Below are positions 1 to 6,491 of a DNA stretch of 10,886 nt, in pieces. Origin of the DNA: Clostridiales bacterium. GTDB lineage: Bacteria > Bacillota > Clostridia > Tissierellales > Sedimentibacteraceae. The position numbers were made by a program, and so were the translations under genes. The first letter of the stretch is position 1. Each line of letters begins with the position of its first letter. The stretch covers positions 1 to 10,886 of the forward strand of contig DNNV01000239.1 in NCBI GenBank assembly GCA_003497505.1. The letters are read 5' to 3'. The notes beneath the pieces are model-generated. The model worked only from the letters and a program-made list of their open reading frames with translations, did no database searches and was not told the origin of the DNA.

Positions 1-14
1 CGCTCTTCCGATCT
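1..14. other. Illumina sequencing adapter remnant
   Basis: CGCTCTTCCGATCT matches the last 14 bases of the TruSeq universal adapter, including the terminal T, and sits exactly at the window edge. It is synthetic sequence left on the contig end. Any translation across it, for example the last residues of the minus-strand gene, is artificial. Confidence 0.93.
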
Positions 15-528
15 CTGCTCCGTCCGTGAATACCTTTATCCTGAAAAAATCAATTGAGCTAAGCTTTAAAAATATGACCGAAGATATAATCGATGTTAGC
101 ATAGCTGTAAAAATACCAACGGCACCAAACTTCGCTATTGAAAATTCCGCACTGCTGATTCCTGATATTGCTATAAATGAGCACAATGATACCGCTGACA
201 CGATTATGGGGCTGATGTGTCGGTTTCTTTCATTGCTCTCAACAGCAAAAGAATAGCTGACACATACAACCATGAGCAGGGACAGAATATTAAATGTACC
301 GTCCTGTACATACATGAAAAAATTTTTCCACTCCACACCGAAAACTTTCTCCATCATGCTTTGATAAGCGGGAATTGGCAGACTTAAAAGCAGCAGAGTA
401 ACGGATCCCATGAGTATGATAGGAATCATATACGTAAGACCGTTCCTAACAGAAATCATCAGCTGCATGTTTTCTAATTTTCTATTAAATTCAGAAAGTA
501 TATCCGAAATTTTATTGAAGTTCAACAC
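15..528 (-). CDS. PTS EIIC-type membrane protein, 3' end missing
   Basis: About 171 residues are present and the frame stays open to the contig edge, so the C-terminus is lost. No stop, frameshift or EIIB/EAL sequence is visible. The N-terminus has an amphipathic stretch, then VRNGLTYMIPIILMGS (residues about 27-42) and LSLPIPAYQ (49-56). This arrangement is typical of the first membrane segment of cellobiose/lactose-family PTS permeases. Further hydrophobic segments lie near 77-95, 106-124 and 134-155. Start: the only good initiator is GTG at 528-526, six bases after AGGA (538-535), which itself overlaps the degV stop codon. The ATG at 530-528 is out of frame and hits a stop after two codons. 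Translation is therefore probably coupled to degV. In some Clostridia this EIIC type is fused to a C-terminal EAL (cyclic-di-GMP phosphodiesterase) domain. Whether that is so here cannot be seen; a plain sugar permease is the alternative. Confidence 0.72.
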
Positions 529-536
529 ATCGTATC

Positions 537-1409
537 CTATCTTTCCGTCCCGATAAAGAACAGAGCTATTGCTCCTTGTCCTGTATGTGAGCCTACTACA
601 GGCCCTATGTAATTGCAAACTACATCCTTTACGTTCAATTTTTCCTTTACAAGTGATGCAAGATACTCCGTATCCTCCTGGCTGTCGGCATGGCTTATAA
701 AAACAACTTGATTTTCAGGCCTTATCGCCGTTGCTTCCATATGCTCGAACAAGGTCTGAATAGATTTTTTACGCCCTCTTACGTTTCCTACAGGTATCAG
801 GTGACCTTCGTCATCCACATGTATAATCGGCTTGACATTGAGAGCAGTTCCCAGAGTAGCCGTCATTGCATTGATTCTGCCTCCCCTTTTAAGGTGGTTA
901 AGGTCATCAACAGTTACCCAGTGGCACATGTGCAGCCTGTTGTCAAGAAGCCAGTTCTTAACACCGTCAATATCCATTCCTTCACGTTTTTTCATGGCTG
1001 CATGGTAAACAAGCAATCCCTCTCCCATTGATGCCGCCAGCGTATCAATACATTCAATTTTAGCATCTGTGTACTTCTCTCTGAGTCCTTCCGCCGCTAT
1101 GATGGAGGAGTTAAAAGTTCCGCTGAGACCTGAAGAGAAGCCTACGTAAAGAATATCTTCTCCTGCCTGCAATATGGGCTCAAAATATTCCTCAAATGTT
1201 TTTACGTTAATAAGCGTTGTGGTTGAGCGCTCACCATCTTTTACTTTGCTATAAAATTCTTTTATATCCAATTCTCTGTGATCAGGGTAATTTAAATAGC
1301 TTTCATTTTCAAAACCAAACCCCATAGGTATTACCTTTATCCCCAATTCATCAATCATACCTGCCGGAAGATCTGCTGTCGATTCTGTAACAATAACATA
1401 ATTTCTCAT
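537..1409 (-). CDS. degV: DegV family fatty-acid-binding protein
   Basis: The 290-residue length is normal for DegV/FakB proteins, which bind a single fatty acid and, in studied Firmicutes, present it to the fatty-acid kinase FakA. Visible hallmarks are the opening VTESTADLP (residues 7-15), the phosphate/carboxylate-binding loop YVGFSSGLSGTFNSS (88-102), the ALNVKPII segment near 190, ISHADS in the C-terminal half, and the closing GPVVGSHTGQGAIALFF. The usual TSQPS motif around residue 62 reads STTTLIN, a mild departure that may alter ligand choice. The start ATG (1409-1407) follows AAGGGA at a spacing of about nine bases. It is first in a two-gene unit with the EIIC-like gene and has its own promoter (1454-1482) inside a spaced inverted repeat. 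No fakA is in the window, so the lipid role is family-based inference. Confidence 0.93.
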   Translation of the reverse strand: MRNYVIVTESTADLPAGMIDELGIKVIPMGFGFENESYLNYPDHRELDIKEFYSKVKDGERSTTTLINVKTFEEYFEPILQAGEDILYVGFSSGLSGTFNSSIIAAEGLREKYTDAKIECIDTLAASMGEGLLVYHAAMKKREGMDIDGVKNWLLDNRLHMCHWVTVDDLNHLKRGGRINAMTATLGTALNVKPIIHVDDEGHLIPVGNVRGRKKSIQTLFEHMEATAIRPENQVVFISHADSQEDTEYLASLVKEKLNVKDVVCNYIGPVVGSHTGQGAIALFFIGTER

Positions 1410-1441
1410 AACTACTATTCCCTTCTGTTTATGATAAATGC

Positions 1442-1481
1442 TGTAATGATTTTATATTATCATATCGCAATTATCATTACA
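1442..1481. repeat. 9-bp inverted repeat flanking the degV promoter
   Basis: TGTAATGAT (1442-1450) and its exact complement ATCATTACA (1473-1481) are separated by 22 bases. The right arm overlaps the -35 box and the left arm covers the predicted transcription start. The half-sites are 31 bp apart centre to centre, about three helical turns. This suits a pair of sites for a repressor; no known operator is recognised. Confidence 0.55.
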
Positions 1482-1482
1482 A
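1454..1482 (-). promoter_or_regulatory. degV promoter, sigma-A type
   Basis: On the minus strand TTGTAA (1482-1477) and TAATAT (1459-1454) are separated by 17 bases, with TGA directly before the -10 box (extended -10). The predicted start is near 1447, giving a leader of about 38 bases. The -35 box of the divergent reductase promoter begins only 14 bases away. Confidence 0.65.
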
Positions 1483-1496
1483 TACATAAAATTTCT

Positions 1497-1524
1497 TTGA
1501 CAATCACTAATTAACTGCTATAAA
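1497..1524 (+). promoter_or_regulatory. FMN reductase promoter, sigma-A type
   Basis: TTGACA (1497-1502) is a perfect -35 box, followed after 16 bases by TATAAA (1519-1524), preceded by TGC (extended -10). Start is expected near 1531, leaving an unusually long leader of about 117 bases before the ATG at 1648. Confidence 0.75.
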
Positions 1525-1535
1525 GCAATGCTTTA
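1521..1535. repeat. Inverted repeat over the reductase -10/start site
   Basis: TAAAGC-AAT-GCTTTA is a perfect 6-bp inverted repeat overlapping the -10 box and the expected start. It is placed where a repressor would block transcription. A chance palindrome in AT-rich DNA is possible. Confidence 0.4.
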
Positions 1536-1647
1536 CGGTATATTATGACAAATTTTTTGATGTTTTCAATCCTTGTTTTTGGGTATATTGATTGTATGAA
1601 AGTTATTGTTATTACAAATCAGATAGATATCAACAGGAGGAATGAAT

Positions 1648-2202
1648 ATGATTAAAATAGCTGTTATATTGGGAAGCACAAAACCGGGAAGAAACGGAGA
1701 AGCAGTTGCCAAGTGGTTTTACGAGCTGGCACAAAAGAGAACCGATGCAGAATTTGAACTTGTGGATGTAGCCGATTACAATTTACCACTTTATGATGAG
1801 CCGTATCCGGCAATGATGCAGCAGTACACAAAGGAACACACCAAGAAATGGTCGCAGAAAATAAATGAATTTGACGGTTACATATTTGTAACTGCAGAAT
1901 ACAACCACAGCATTCCGGGAGCTTTGAAAAATGCAATAGATTTTCTGAATGTGGAATGGAAAAACAAAGCAGCAGGCTTTGTGAGCTACGGAAGCGCAGG
2001 AGGCGCCCGTGCCGTTGAGCACCTGAGAGCTGTTGCCGGAGAGCTTCATATGGCAGACGTAAGAGCGCAGGTAATGCTTAACCTGTTTACGGATTTCGTA
2101 AATATGAGCGAATTTAAGCCCGACCCAAGACACGAGGGCGAAGTGGATGACCTTCTGAATCAGGTGATTTCCTGGAGCACGGCAATGAAAACTATAAGAT
2201 AA
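1648..2202 (+). CDS. NAD(P)H-dependent FMN reductase (flavodoxin-like)
   Basis: The product is about 184 residues, the normal size for the NADPH-dependent FMN reductase/azoreductase family, and is cytosolic. GSTKPGRNG (residues 9-17) is the FMN-phosphate loop. TAEYNHSIPGALKNAID (82-98) matches the family's PEYN-x-S-x-PG-x-LKNAID signature with Thr-Ala in place of the usual Pro. VSYGSAGG (112-119) is the third flavin-contacting loop. Such enzymes reduce FMN, quinones or azo compounds with NAD(P)H; the physiological acceptor cannot be told from sequence. Start choice: AGGAGG (1635-1640) lies one base before an ATG at 1642 but seven bases before the ATG at 1648, so 1648 is preferred. It is a single-gene unit with a strong promoter, a long leader and a terminator at 2213-2247, divergent from degV. 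Redox or oxygen regulation is plausible but not shown. Confidence 0.92.
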   Translation: MIKIAVILGSTKPGRNGEAVAKWFYELAQKRTDAEFELVDVADYNLPLYDEPYPAMMQQYTKEHTKKWSQKINEFDGYIFVTAEYNHSIPGALKNAIDFLNVEWKNKAAGFVSYGSAGGARAVEHLRAVAGELHMADVRAQVMLNLFTDFVNMSEFKPDPRHEGEVDDLLNQVISWSTAMKTIR

Positions 2203-2212
2203 CAATAAAATA

Positions 2213-2247
2213 GAGCCGTCTGTTTATTCAGACGGCTCATTGTTTTG
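2213..2247. terminator. Bidirectional intrinsic terminator, reductase / HD-GYP
   Basis: GAGCCGTCTG (2213-2222) and CAGACGGCTC (2229-2238) form a perfect 10-bp stem with a 6-base loop. It is followed by ATTGTTTT on the plus strand and TATTTTATT on the minus strand. It serves two convergent genes, and its right arm and loop contain the last codons and stop of the HD-GYP gene. Confidence 0.9.
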
Positions 2248-3543
2248 AAAACTGTCGTAAAGAGCTTTCATTTCATCCTTATGCTTTATAAGCGATTCAA
2301 TTATATACGGGTCAAAATGGCGTCCTTTTTCATTAATTATATAATTCATGCTTTCCTCAAAGTTGTATGCATCTTTATACGGCCTCTTGCTTGTAAGTGC
2401 GTCAAGCACATCAGCAATCGCGACGATTCTTGCACTGAGAGGAATATCCGTACCGGCCTTTCTGTAAGGGTATCCCGTACCGTTCCATCTTTCATGATGA
2501 CCCTCTACTATTTCAATTCCCATTTTAAACATACTGTACTTCTGCTTGGCAATATTCTTTTCGGCGGTTTTTAGTACATCAACACCATAAATAACATGTT
2601 TTTTCATTTCGCCGAACTCATCATCTGTCAGTCTGCCAGGCTTCAGTAAAACTCCGTCCTTTACTCCGACCTTGCCTATATCATGCATGGGGCTGAATCT
2701 CTCTATTCCCTTTAAAAAGGCTATTGTGATTTCTTCCTCATACACATTGTCCTCTATGAGAAATTCTGTTATTCTCACAGAATATTCTTTCATCCTCTCA
2801 AGATGGTCTCCGGTGTCCTCATCACGGGCCTCCGCCATTTTAGTGAGTGCCAGAAGAGTTGAATAAAGCATTTCATCGATAAATATATTTTTGTTCAGGC
2901 TTATGGCAATGCTGTTTGACAATGTTTTTAAAAATTCTATGTGCTCTTCCTTGTAAATATCTTTATTTACGTTCGAGAAAAATATTATTCCTATAGGTTT
3001 TTCGTTAACCTTCAGCGGCAATGTGATAGAAGACTTAATTCCTGCCTCCATCAATACCTTATTGTATTGAGCATCCTTGTTACTCGTATAGCTGTACAGG
3101 TCATTTATCACTCTTGGCGTTCCATCCTGCACTATGCTCACAAGACTTGTTTCACTTACTTCCGCCCTAAGTCCCACAAGCTTTTTAGGAAGGCTTTCCA
3201 GTGATTCATCTGATATTCCGTAAGAACCCTCCAAAACCTTTCCGTCATCTTTCAACAGGGCTATTCCTATATGTGAATATGGAATAAATTCAGAAAATGT
3301 AGCATATATGTAGCTAAGTATTCCGTCGAAGGATACATCCTTGTTCATATTTTCAATAAGCTTTATGAGCTTGTCAAGCTTGCTGAATCCAACGTTGATT
3401 TCATCAAGCACAGGCTCTAATTCGCTTGTGAGCGGAAATGAAGCAAGCGTCTTGTTCAGCGTGGAAATGCCGCTTATTTTATTAAACCAGCTGTGGACAT
3501 GTTCCGTTAAGCCGTTGTGAGATCTTTCTTTTGTGTGTTCCAT
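2224..3543 (-). CDS. GAF plus HD-GYP domain cyclic-di-GMP phosphodiesterase
   Basis: A 439-residue cytosolic protein without membrane segments. Residues about 70-215 form a GAF-type sensor domain (for example HIGIALLKDDGKVLEGSYG, then SSITLPLKVNEKPIGIIFFS). Residues about 230-425 are an HD-GYP domain with its motifs intact: TGDHLERM (244-251), HDIGK (287-291), LLKPGRL (299-305), GHHERWNGTGYP (348-359), ADVLDALTSKRPYK (377-390) and RHFDP (408-412). The metal-ligand histidines and aspartates are present, so it should hydrolyse cyclic-di-GMP to pGpG or GMP under GAF control. The GAF ligand is unknown. The start ATG (3543-3541) follows GAAGGA at about five bases. The last codons and stop lie within a terminator hairpin. 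A sigma-D-like promoter candidate lies just upstream, which would tie the gene to motility; that link is tentative. Confidence 0.93.
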   Translation of the reverse strand: MEHTKERSHNGLTEHVHSWFNKISGISTLNKTLASFPLTSELEPVLDEINVGFSKLDKLIKLIENMNKDVSFDGILSYIYATFSEFIPYSHIGIALLKDDGKVLEGSYGISDESLESLPKKLVGLRAEVSETSLVSIVQDGTPRVINDLYSYTSNKDAQYNKVLMEAGIKSSITLPLKVNEKPIGIIFFSNVNKDIYKEEHIEFLKTLSNSIAISLNKNIFIDEMLYSTLLALTKMAEARDEDTGDHLERMKEYSVRITEFLIEDNVYEEEITIAFLKGIERFSPMHDIGKVGVKDGVLLKPGRLTDDEFGEMKKHVIYGVDVLKTAEKNIAKQKYSMFKMGIEIVEGHHERWNGTGYPYRKAGTDIPLSARIVAIADVLDALTSKRPYKDAYNFEESMNYIINEKGRHFDPYIIESLIKHKDEMKALYDSFQNNEPSE

Positions 3544-3579
3544 AACTTTCCTTCAGTTGTGTGATATTTGTACCTATAT

Positions 3580-3606
3580 ATTTCGGCAGAAATCCGAAAA
3601 AATTAA
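3580..3606 (-). promoter_or_regulatory. Candidate sigma-D (sigma-28) promoter of the HD-GYP gene
   Basis: On the minus strand TTAA (3606-3603) is followed after 15 bases by GCCGAAAT (3587-3580). The Bacillus sigma-D consensus is TAAA-N15-GCCGATAT, so each box has a single mismatch. It would start transcription about 30 bases before the ATG. A 6-bp inverted repeat TTTCGG-N7-CCGAAA (3581-3599) overlaps it. No convincing sigma-A promoter was found here. Short AT-rich matches arise by chance. Confidence 0.3.
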
Positions 3607-3623
3607 GTTTAATAAATAAACTT
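3605..3623. repeat. AAGTTTA-N5-TAAACTT inverted repeat
   Basis: A perfect 7-bp inverted repeat lies between the divergent HD-GYP and DUF4153 genes. It may be an operator for either gene. Its low complexity makes chance a real alternative. Confidence 0.3.
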
Positions 3624-3662
3624 TATTGGTATAAACATAATAACTGATAAGTGAAACAAATA

Positions 3663-3668
3663 TATAAT
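3663..3668 (+). promoter_or_regulatory. Possible -10 box for the leader ORF / DUF4153 gene
   Basis: TATAAT lies 53 bases before the leader ORF. No good -35 box is seen at 16-18 bases upstream, so this is the best visible candidate rather than a firm promoter. Confidence 0.3.
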
Positions 3669-3720
3669 TTTTACGTCTAATAAATAGATGAAAAATAAAT
3701 AATATAGAAAGGAAAGTACA

Positions 3721-3750
3721 ATGATTACATTGTATATGGCAATTACATGA
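3721..3750 (+). CDS. Nine-codon leader ORF overlapping the DUF4153 gene
   Basis: ATG at 3721 encodes MITLYMAIT and stops with TGA at 3748-3750. AGGA (3710-3713, within AAAGGAAAG) lies seven bases before this ATG and is the only good ribosome site in the region. The stop overlaps the start of the following gene as ATGA. The downstream ATG (3747) has no Shine-Dalgarno of its own (TATATGGCAATTAC precedes it) and there is no earlier in-frame ATG, GTG or TTG before an in-frame stop at 3705. The simplest reading is that ribosomes load at the leader and reinitiate at the membrane-protein gene. The peptide itself may have no function. It shows no run of one regulatory amino acid, so classical attenuation is unlikely. 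Confidence 0.55.
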   Translation: MITLYMAIT

Positions 3751-5546
3751 GTAGAATAAAAGATTTTTTCGCTAAAACGGCTTCAAATGTAAAAAGTACA
3801 ATATTCAGATTTCCCGTTGTGCTTATATATTTAGCTTTCCTGTCCACTGTCATGTTCATCATGATTGAACGTGATTATATAAATGATGAATTATTGGGAA
3901 GGCTGTTTTTTACCGGAATGTTCGGAACATTGATGGCAATGGCTGTTCAGTTTATGCTTGAACGATTCAGAAATCTTTCAAGATATACATTGATATTTCA
4001 TGTAGGCACGGTTATTTTGTCCGTAGTATACTATTTTTTCATGACGGATATCAGTATGTCCCAATCCATGGTTGTACATTTTCTCGTTATCTCTTTTGCC
4101 TTAACCGCGGCTTATTTATACATGCCTTCAGCCGGAGGCAGCGCTGATTTCAATAAAGTAGCTCTTTCTCACTTCAAGGCGGCAGTTACGGCAATACTCT
4201 ATGGGATTGTGATGTTTCTAGGATTTGTGGCTATTTTGGGAGCCATAGATATATTGCTGTACAGCTTTGATTCTATAATCTATGCACATACAGCCAATAT
4301 AATTTATACGTTTTTCACTCCTGTATATTATCTTTCTCTTCTTCCAAAGTTTAATTCCGATGAAGAAGATGACATTGATAAAAAGGAGGTTTCCTACAGC
4401 TACCCGAGGGTACTGGATATACTGGTTTCATATATCTTGATTCCTTTAATATCAATTTTTTCCGTTGTATTGATTGCTTATTTCATTAAAATAATATTTA
4501 CAGGCGTCTGGCCTGTAGGGCAGGTCGGCCCGATGGTTCTTGCTTATTCCGGTACGGGCTGGTTTATTTATATACTGTGCTCTGACCTTAAGAACCGCTT
4601 TTCAGTCTTTTTCAGAAAGGCGTTTCCCCCGGTGCTTATACCGCTTGCAGCCATGCAGCTTGTTTCATCCTATATAAGAATTGAAGCTTACGGCATAACC
4701 GAATCAAGGTACTATGTTGTGCTGTTCGGGGTATTTTCAATAATATGCGCACTGGTGCTCATATTCAGGAAAAACAGAAATTCAAATATTATAGTGCTTC
4801 TTGCAGCCATATTCGCCTTGCTGTCAATCGCTCCTCCAATCGATGCATTTACAGTATCGAGGTACAGCCAGGAATTAAGGCTGGAAGAAATTCTTACAAG
4901 AAACGGAATGCTCTTTGAAGACAAAATAATTCCGAATAAAACAGTTTCAAATAATGACAAATTCGAAATAACCAGCATTTCCAACTATATGTCGAGAATG
5001 GGATATTTAGAAGAAGTAGAATGGTTTCCGAAAGAATATGCAACCGATTCAAAATACTATAGTGGCTTTGAACAAATATATGGCTTCCTCCCTTACTATG
5101 ACAGATACGAACCTGCGCCGGGAGAAGCTCAGAGATATGTATACGCAAGGCTGGATGAAAACCAAAATATAGATATTGCAGGCTTTGATAAATTCATCAG
5201 AGTTAACATAACAAGCAGTAGAGAGTATGTTGAATCCGGAAGCTTCCTCCTTGACAACAACAAGTATGTAATAAAGCAAAAATCCGACGGAGCAGGAGAT
5301 ATAACTGTATCAATATTTGATGAAAACGGCAGCCGTGAAATTGACATTTCACTAAAGGAGCTTGTTGACAGATTATTTGCAAATTCATCCGGATCAAAGA
5401 GCTTAATGACGCAGGAAGAGCTTACCGTAACTGAGCAAAATGAAAAACTTAATATAAAAATAACAGTGACCGATATAAATGCAGATAGAACAAATGACAG
5501 CATATATATAAGCGGCAGTATGTTCGTATTTATATCTCTGAAATAA
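3747..5546 (+). CDS. DUF4153-like polytopic membrane protein
   Basis: A 599-residue protein with two halves. Residues 1 to about 370 hold roughly 10-11 hydrophobic segments (near 23-40, 50-70, 80-98, 105-124, 147-170, 180-199, 225-248, 256-276, 290-305, 322-340 and 347-365). An acidic loop (SDEEDDIDKKE) falls near 205-215. Residues about 370-599 are hydrophilic and probably extracytoplasmic. Size, the multi-pass N-half and the GTGWFIYILCSDLKNRF segment resemble the DUF4153 family, whose function is unknown; this assignment is from memory. There are no enzyme motifs, signal peptidase site or transporter signature that I recognise. The gene stands alone, divergent from the HD-GYP gene and convergent with metQ. 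Translation appears to depend on the overlapping leader ORF at 3721-3750. Expression may be low or growth-phase dependent, but nothing in the sequence proves this. Confidence 0.85.
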   Translation: MSRIKDFFAKTASNVKSTIFRFPVVLIYLAFLSTVMFIMIERDYINDELLGRLFFTGMFGTLMAMAVQFMLERFRNLSRYTLIFHVGTVILSVVYYFFMTDISMSQSMVVHFLVISFALTAAYLYMPSAGGSADFNKVALSHFKAAVTAILYGIVMFLGFVAILGAIDILLYSFDSIIYAHTANIIYTFFTPVYYLSLLPKFNSDEEDDIDKKEVSYSYPRVLDILVSYILIPLISIFSVVLIAYFIKIIFTGVWPVGQVGPMVLAYSGTGWFIYILCSDLKNRFSVFFRKAFPPVLIPLAAMQLVSSYIRIEAYGITESRYYVVLFGVFSIICALVLIFRKNRNSNIIVLLAAIFALLSIAPPIDAFTVSRYSQELRLEEILTRNGMLFEDKIIPNKTVSNNDKFEITSISNYMSRMGYLEEVEWFPKEYATDSKYYSGFEQIYGFLPYYDRYEPAPGEAQRYVYARLDENQNIDIAGFDKFIRVNITSSREYVESGSFLLDNNKYVIKQKSDGAGDITVSIFDENGSREIDISLKELVDRLFANSSGSKSLMTQEELTVTEQNEKLNIKITVTDINADRTNDSIYISGSMFVFISLK

Positions 5547-5552
5547 AATTAA

Positions 5553-5591
5553 AGAGAGGAATCTTATACCAAAGGATTCCTCTCTGTTTTT
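5553..5591. terminator. Bidirectional intrinsic terminator, DUF4153 / metQ
   Basis: AGAGAGGAATC (5553-5563) and GATTCCTCTCT (5575-5585) form a perfect 11-bp stem with an 11-base loop that can partly close. GTTTTT follows on the plus strand and TTTAATTTTA on the minus strand, so it ends both convergent transcripts, including the long methionine operon. Confidence 0.9.
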
Positions 5592-5599
5592 CATGAATA

Positions 5600-6472
5600 T
5601 TAGTCTATGGCAACAACCGCACCTTTATACGTGTCATTGATATACTGTTTTACTTTGTCGCTCTTTAAAGTATCTATCAGGGCTTTTACACCTTCATTGT
5701 TTTCGTTGCCTTCTTTAACAACTATTATGTTTGCATATGTCTGCGCTGCTTCTGAATCCTGCTCTTCTTTTGCAACAGCATCTGCCACGTCAAATCCTGC
5801 ACTCAGAGCATAATTTCCGTTTAATACCACAAAATCAACGTCTGTTATTACTCTCGCAACCTGAGCGGCTTCTAATTCCACTATTTTTATATTGTGTGGA
5901 TTTTCAGCTATATCATTCTTTGTGGCTGCCAGTCCGGCGCCTTCTCTTATCTTTATCAAGCCATTTGCTTCAAGAAGTAAAAGTGCTCTCGCTTCATTTG
6001 TTGTATCATTCGGTACCGCAATTGATGCACCTTCAGATATGTTTGCCAAATCTGATGATTTTCCTGCATATATTCCAAGGGGCTCATAGTGTATCTGTGC
6101 TATGGATACTAATTTTGTTCCTTTTTCCTTGTTGAAATCATCTAAATATGGCTTGTGCTGGAAGAAGTTTGCATCTATATCTCCAGCATCAACAACTAAG
6201 TTTGGCTGTACATAGTCTGAAAACTCAACTACTTCCAGCTCATATCCCTTCTCCTGCAATGCTTCCTTAACCTGAGCAAGCATTTCAGCATGAGGTGTTG
6301 GAGATGCCGCTACAGTAACTTTCTTGGTTTCTGTCTTTGGTGTTTCTTTCGGTGTCTCCGCATTACCTTCTGCCTTTGGAGGTGCCTGCTCGTTACTCTG
6401 GCATCCTGCCAGTGCTGTAAGTGCCAATATTGAAACTAATGCTAATAAAAGTAACTTCTTCAAATTTTTCAT
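5600..6472 (-). CDS. metQ: Methionine-binding lipoprotein MetQ
   Basis: A 290-residue NlpA-family substrate-binding lipoprotein, the extracellular receptor of the MetNIQ importer for D-/L-methionine. The signal peptide MKNLKK plus a hydrophobic core ends in lipobox LAGC, with Cys24 as the lipidated residue. A charged spacer rich in Glu, Lys and Thr (about 25-48) tethers the fold. Family features are VAASPTPHAEMLAQVKEALQEKGYELEVVEFSDYVQPN (near 53-90), DANFFQHKPYLDDFN, the IAVPNDTTNEARALLLLEANGLI segment, and the C-terminal half from VVLNGNYAL. The start is preceded by AAAGGAG at six bases. It lies 19 bases after metI and is the last gene of the operon. Related NlpA proteins can bind other small ligands, but the metN/metI neighbours and SAM riboswitch make methionine, or a close sulfur derivative, by far the best choice. 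Confidence 0.95.
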   Translation of the reverse strand: MKNLKKLLLLALVSILALTALAGCQSNEQAPPKAEGNAETPKETPKTETKKVTVAASPTPHAEMLAQVKEALQEKGYELEVVEFSDYVQPNLVVDAGDIDANFFQHKPYLDDFNKEKGTKLVSIAQIHYEPLGIYAGKSSDLANISEGASIAVPNDTTNEARALLLLEANGLIKIREGAGLAATKNDIAENPHNIKIVELEAAQVARVITDVDFVVLNGNYALSAGFDVADAVAKEEQDSEAAQTYANIIVVKEGNENNEGVKALIDTLKSDKVKQYINDTYKGAVVAID

Positions 6473-6491
6473 GTTGTTCTCCTTTATAATG

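Noticed and set aside
26..256. Plus-strand open frame of 76 codons at the left edge
   Set aside because: It is antisense to the minus-strand EIIC-type frame, which encodes a hydrophobic membrane protein with a good ribosome site. The plus frame has no ribosome site or recognisable domain.
316..328. Possible frameshift in the EIIC-like gene at the A6T5 run
   Set aside because: Counting the run carefully keeps one continuous frame (KNFFMYVQDGTFN) matching the family, so no frameshift is needed.
1642..1647. ATG at 1642 as the reductase start
   Set aside because: It is only one base after AGGAGG, too close for initiation; the ATG at 1648 has a seven-base spacing.
3544..3746. Cyclic-di-GMP riboswitch between the HD-GYP and DUF4153 genes
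   Set aside because: No GEMM-type conserved blocks were seen on either strand; the region is simple AT-rich sequence with short inverted repeats.
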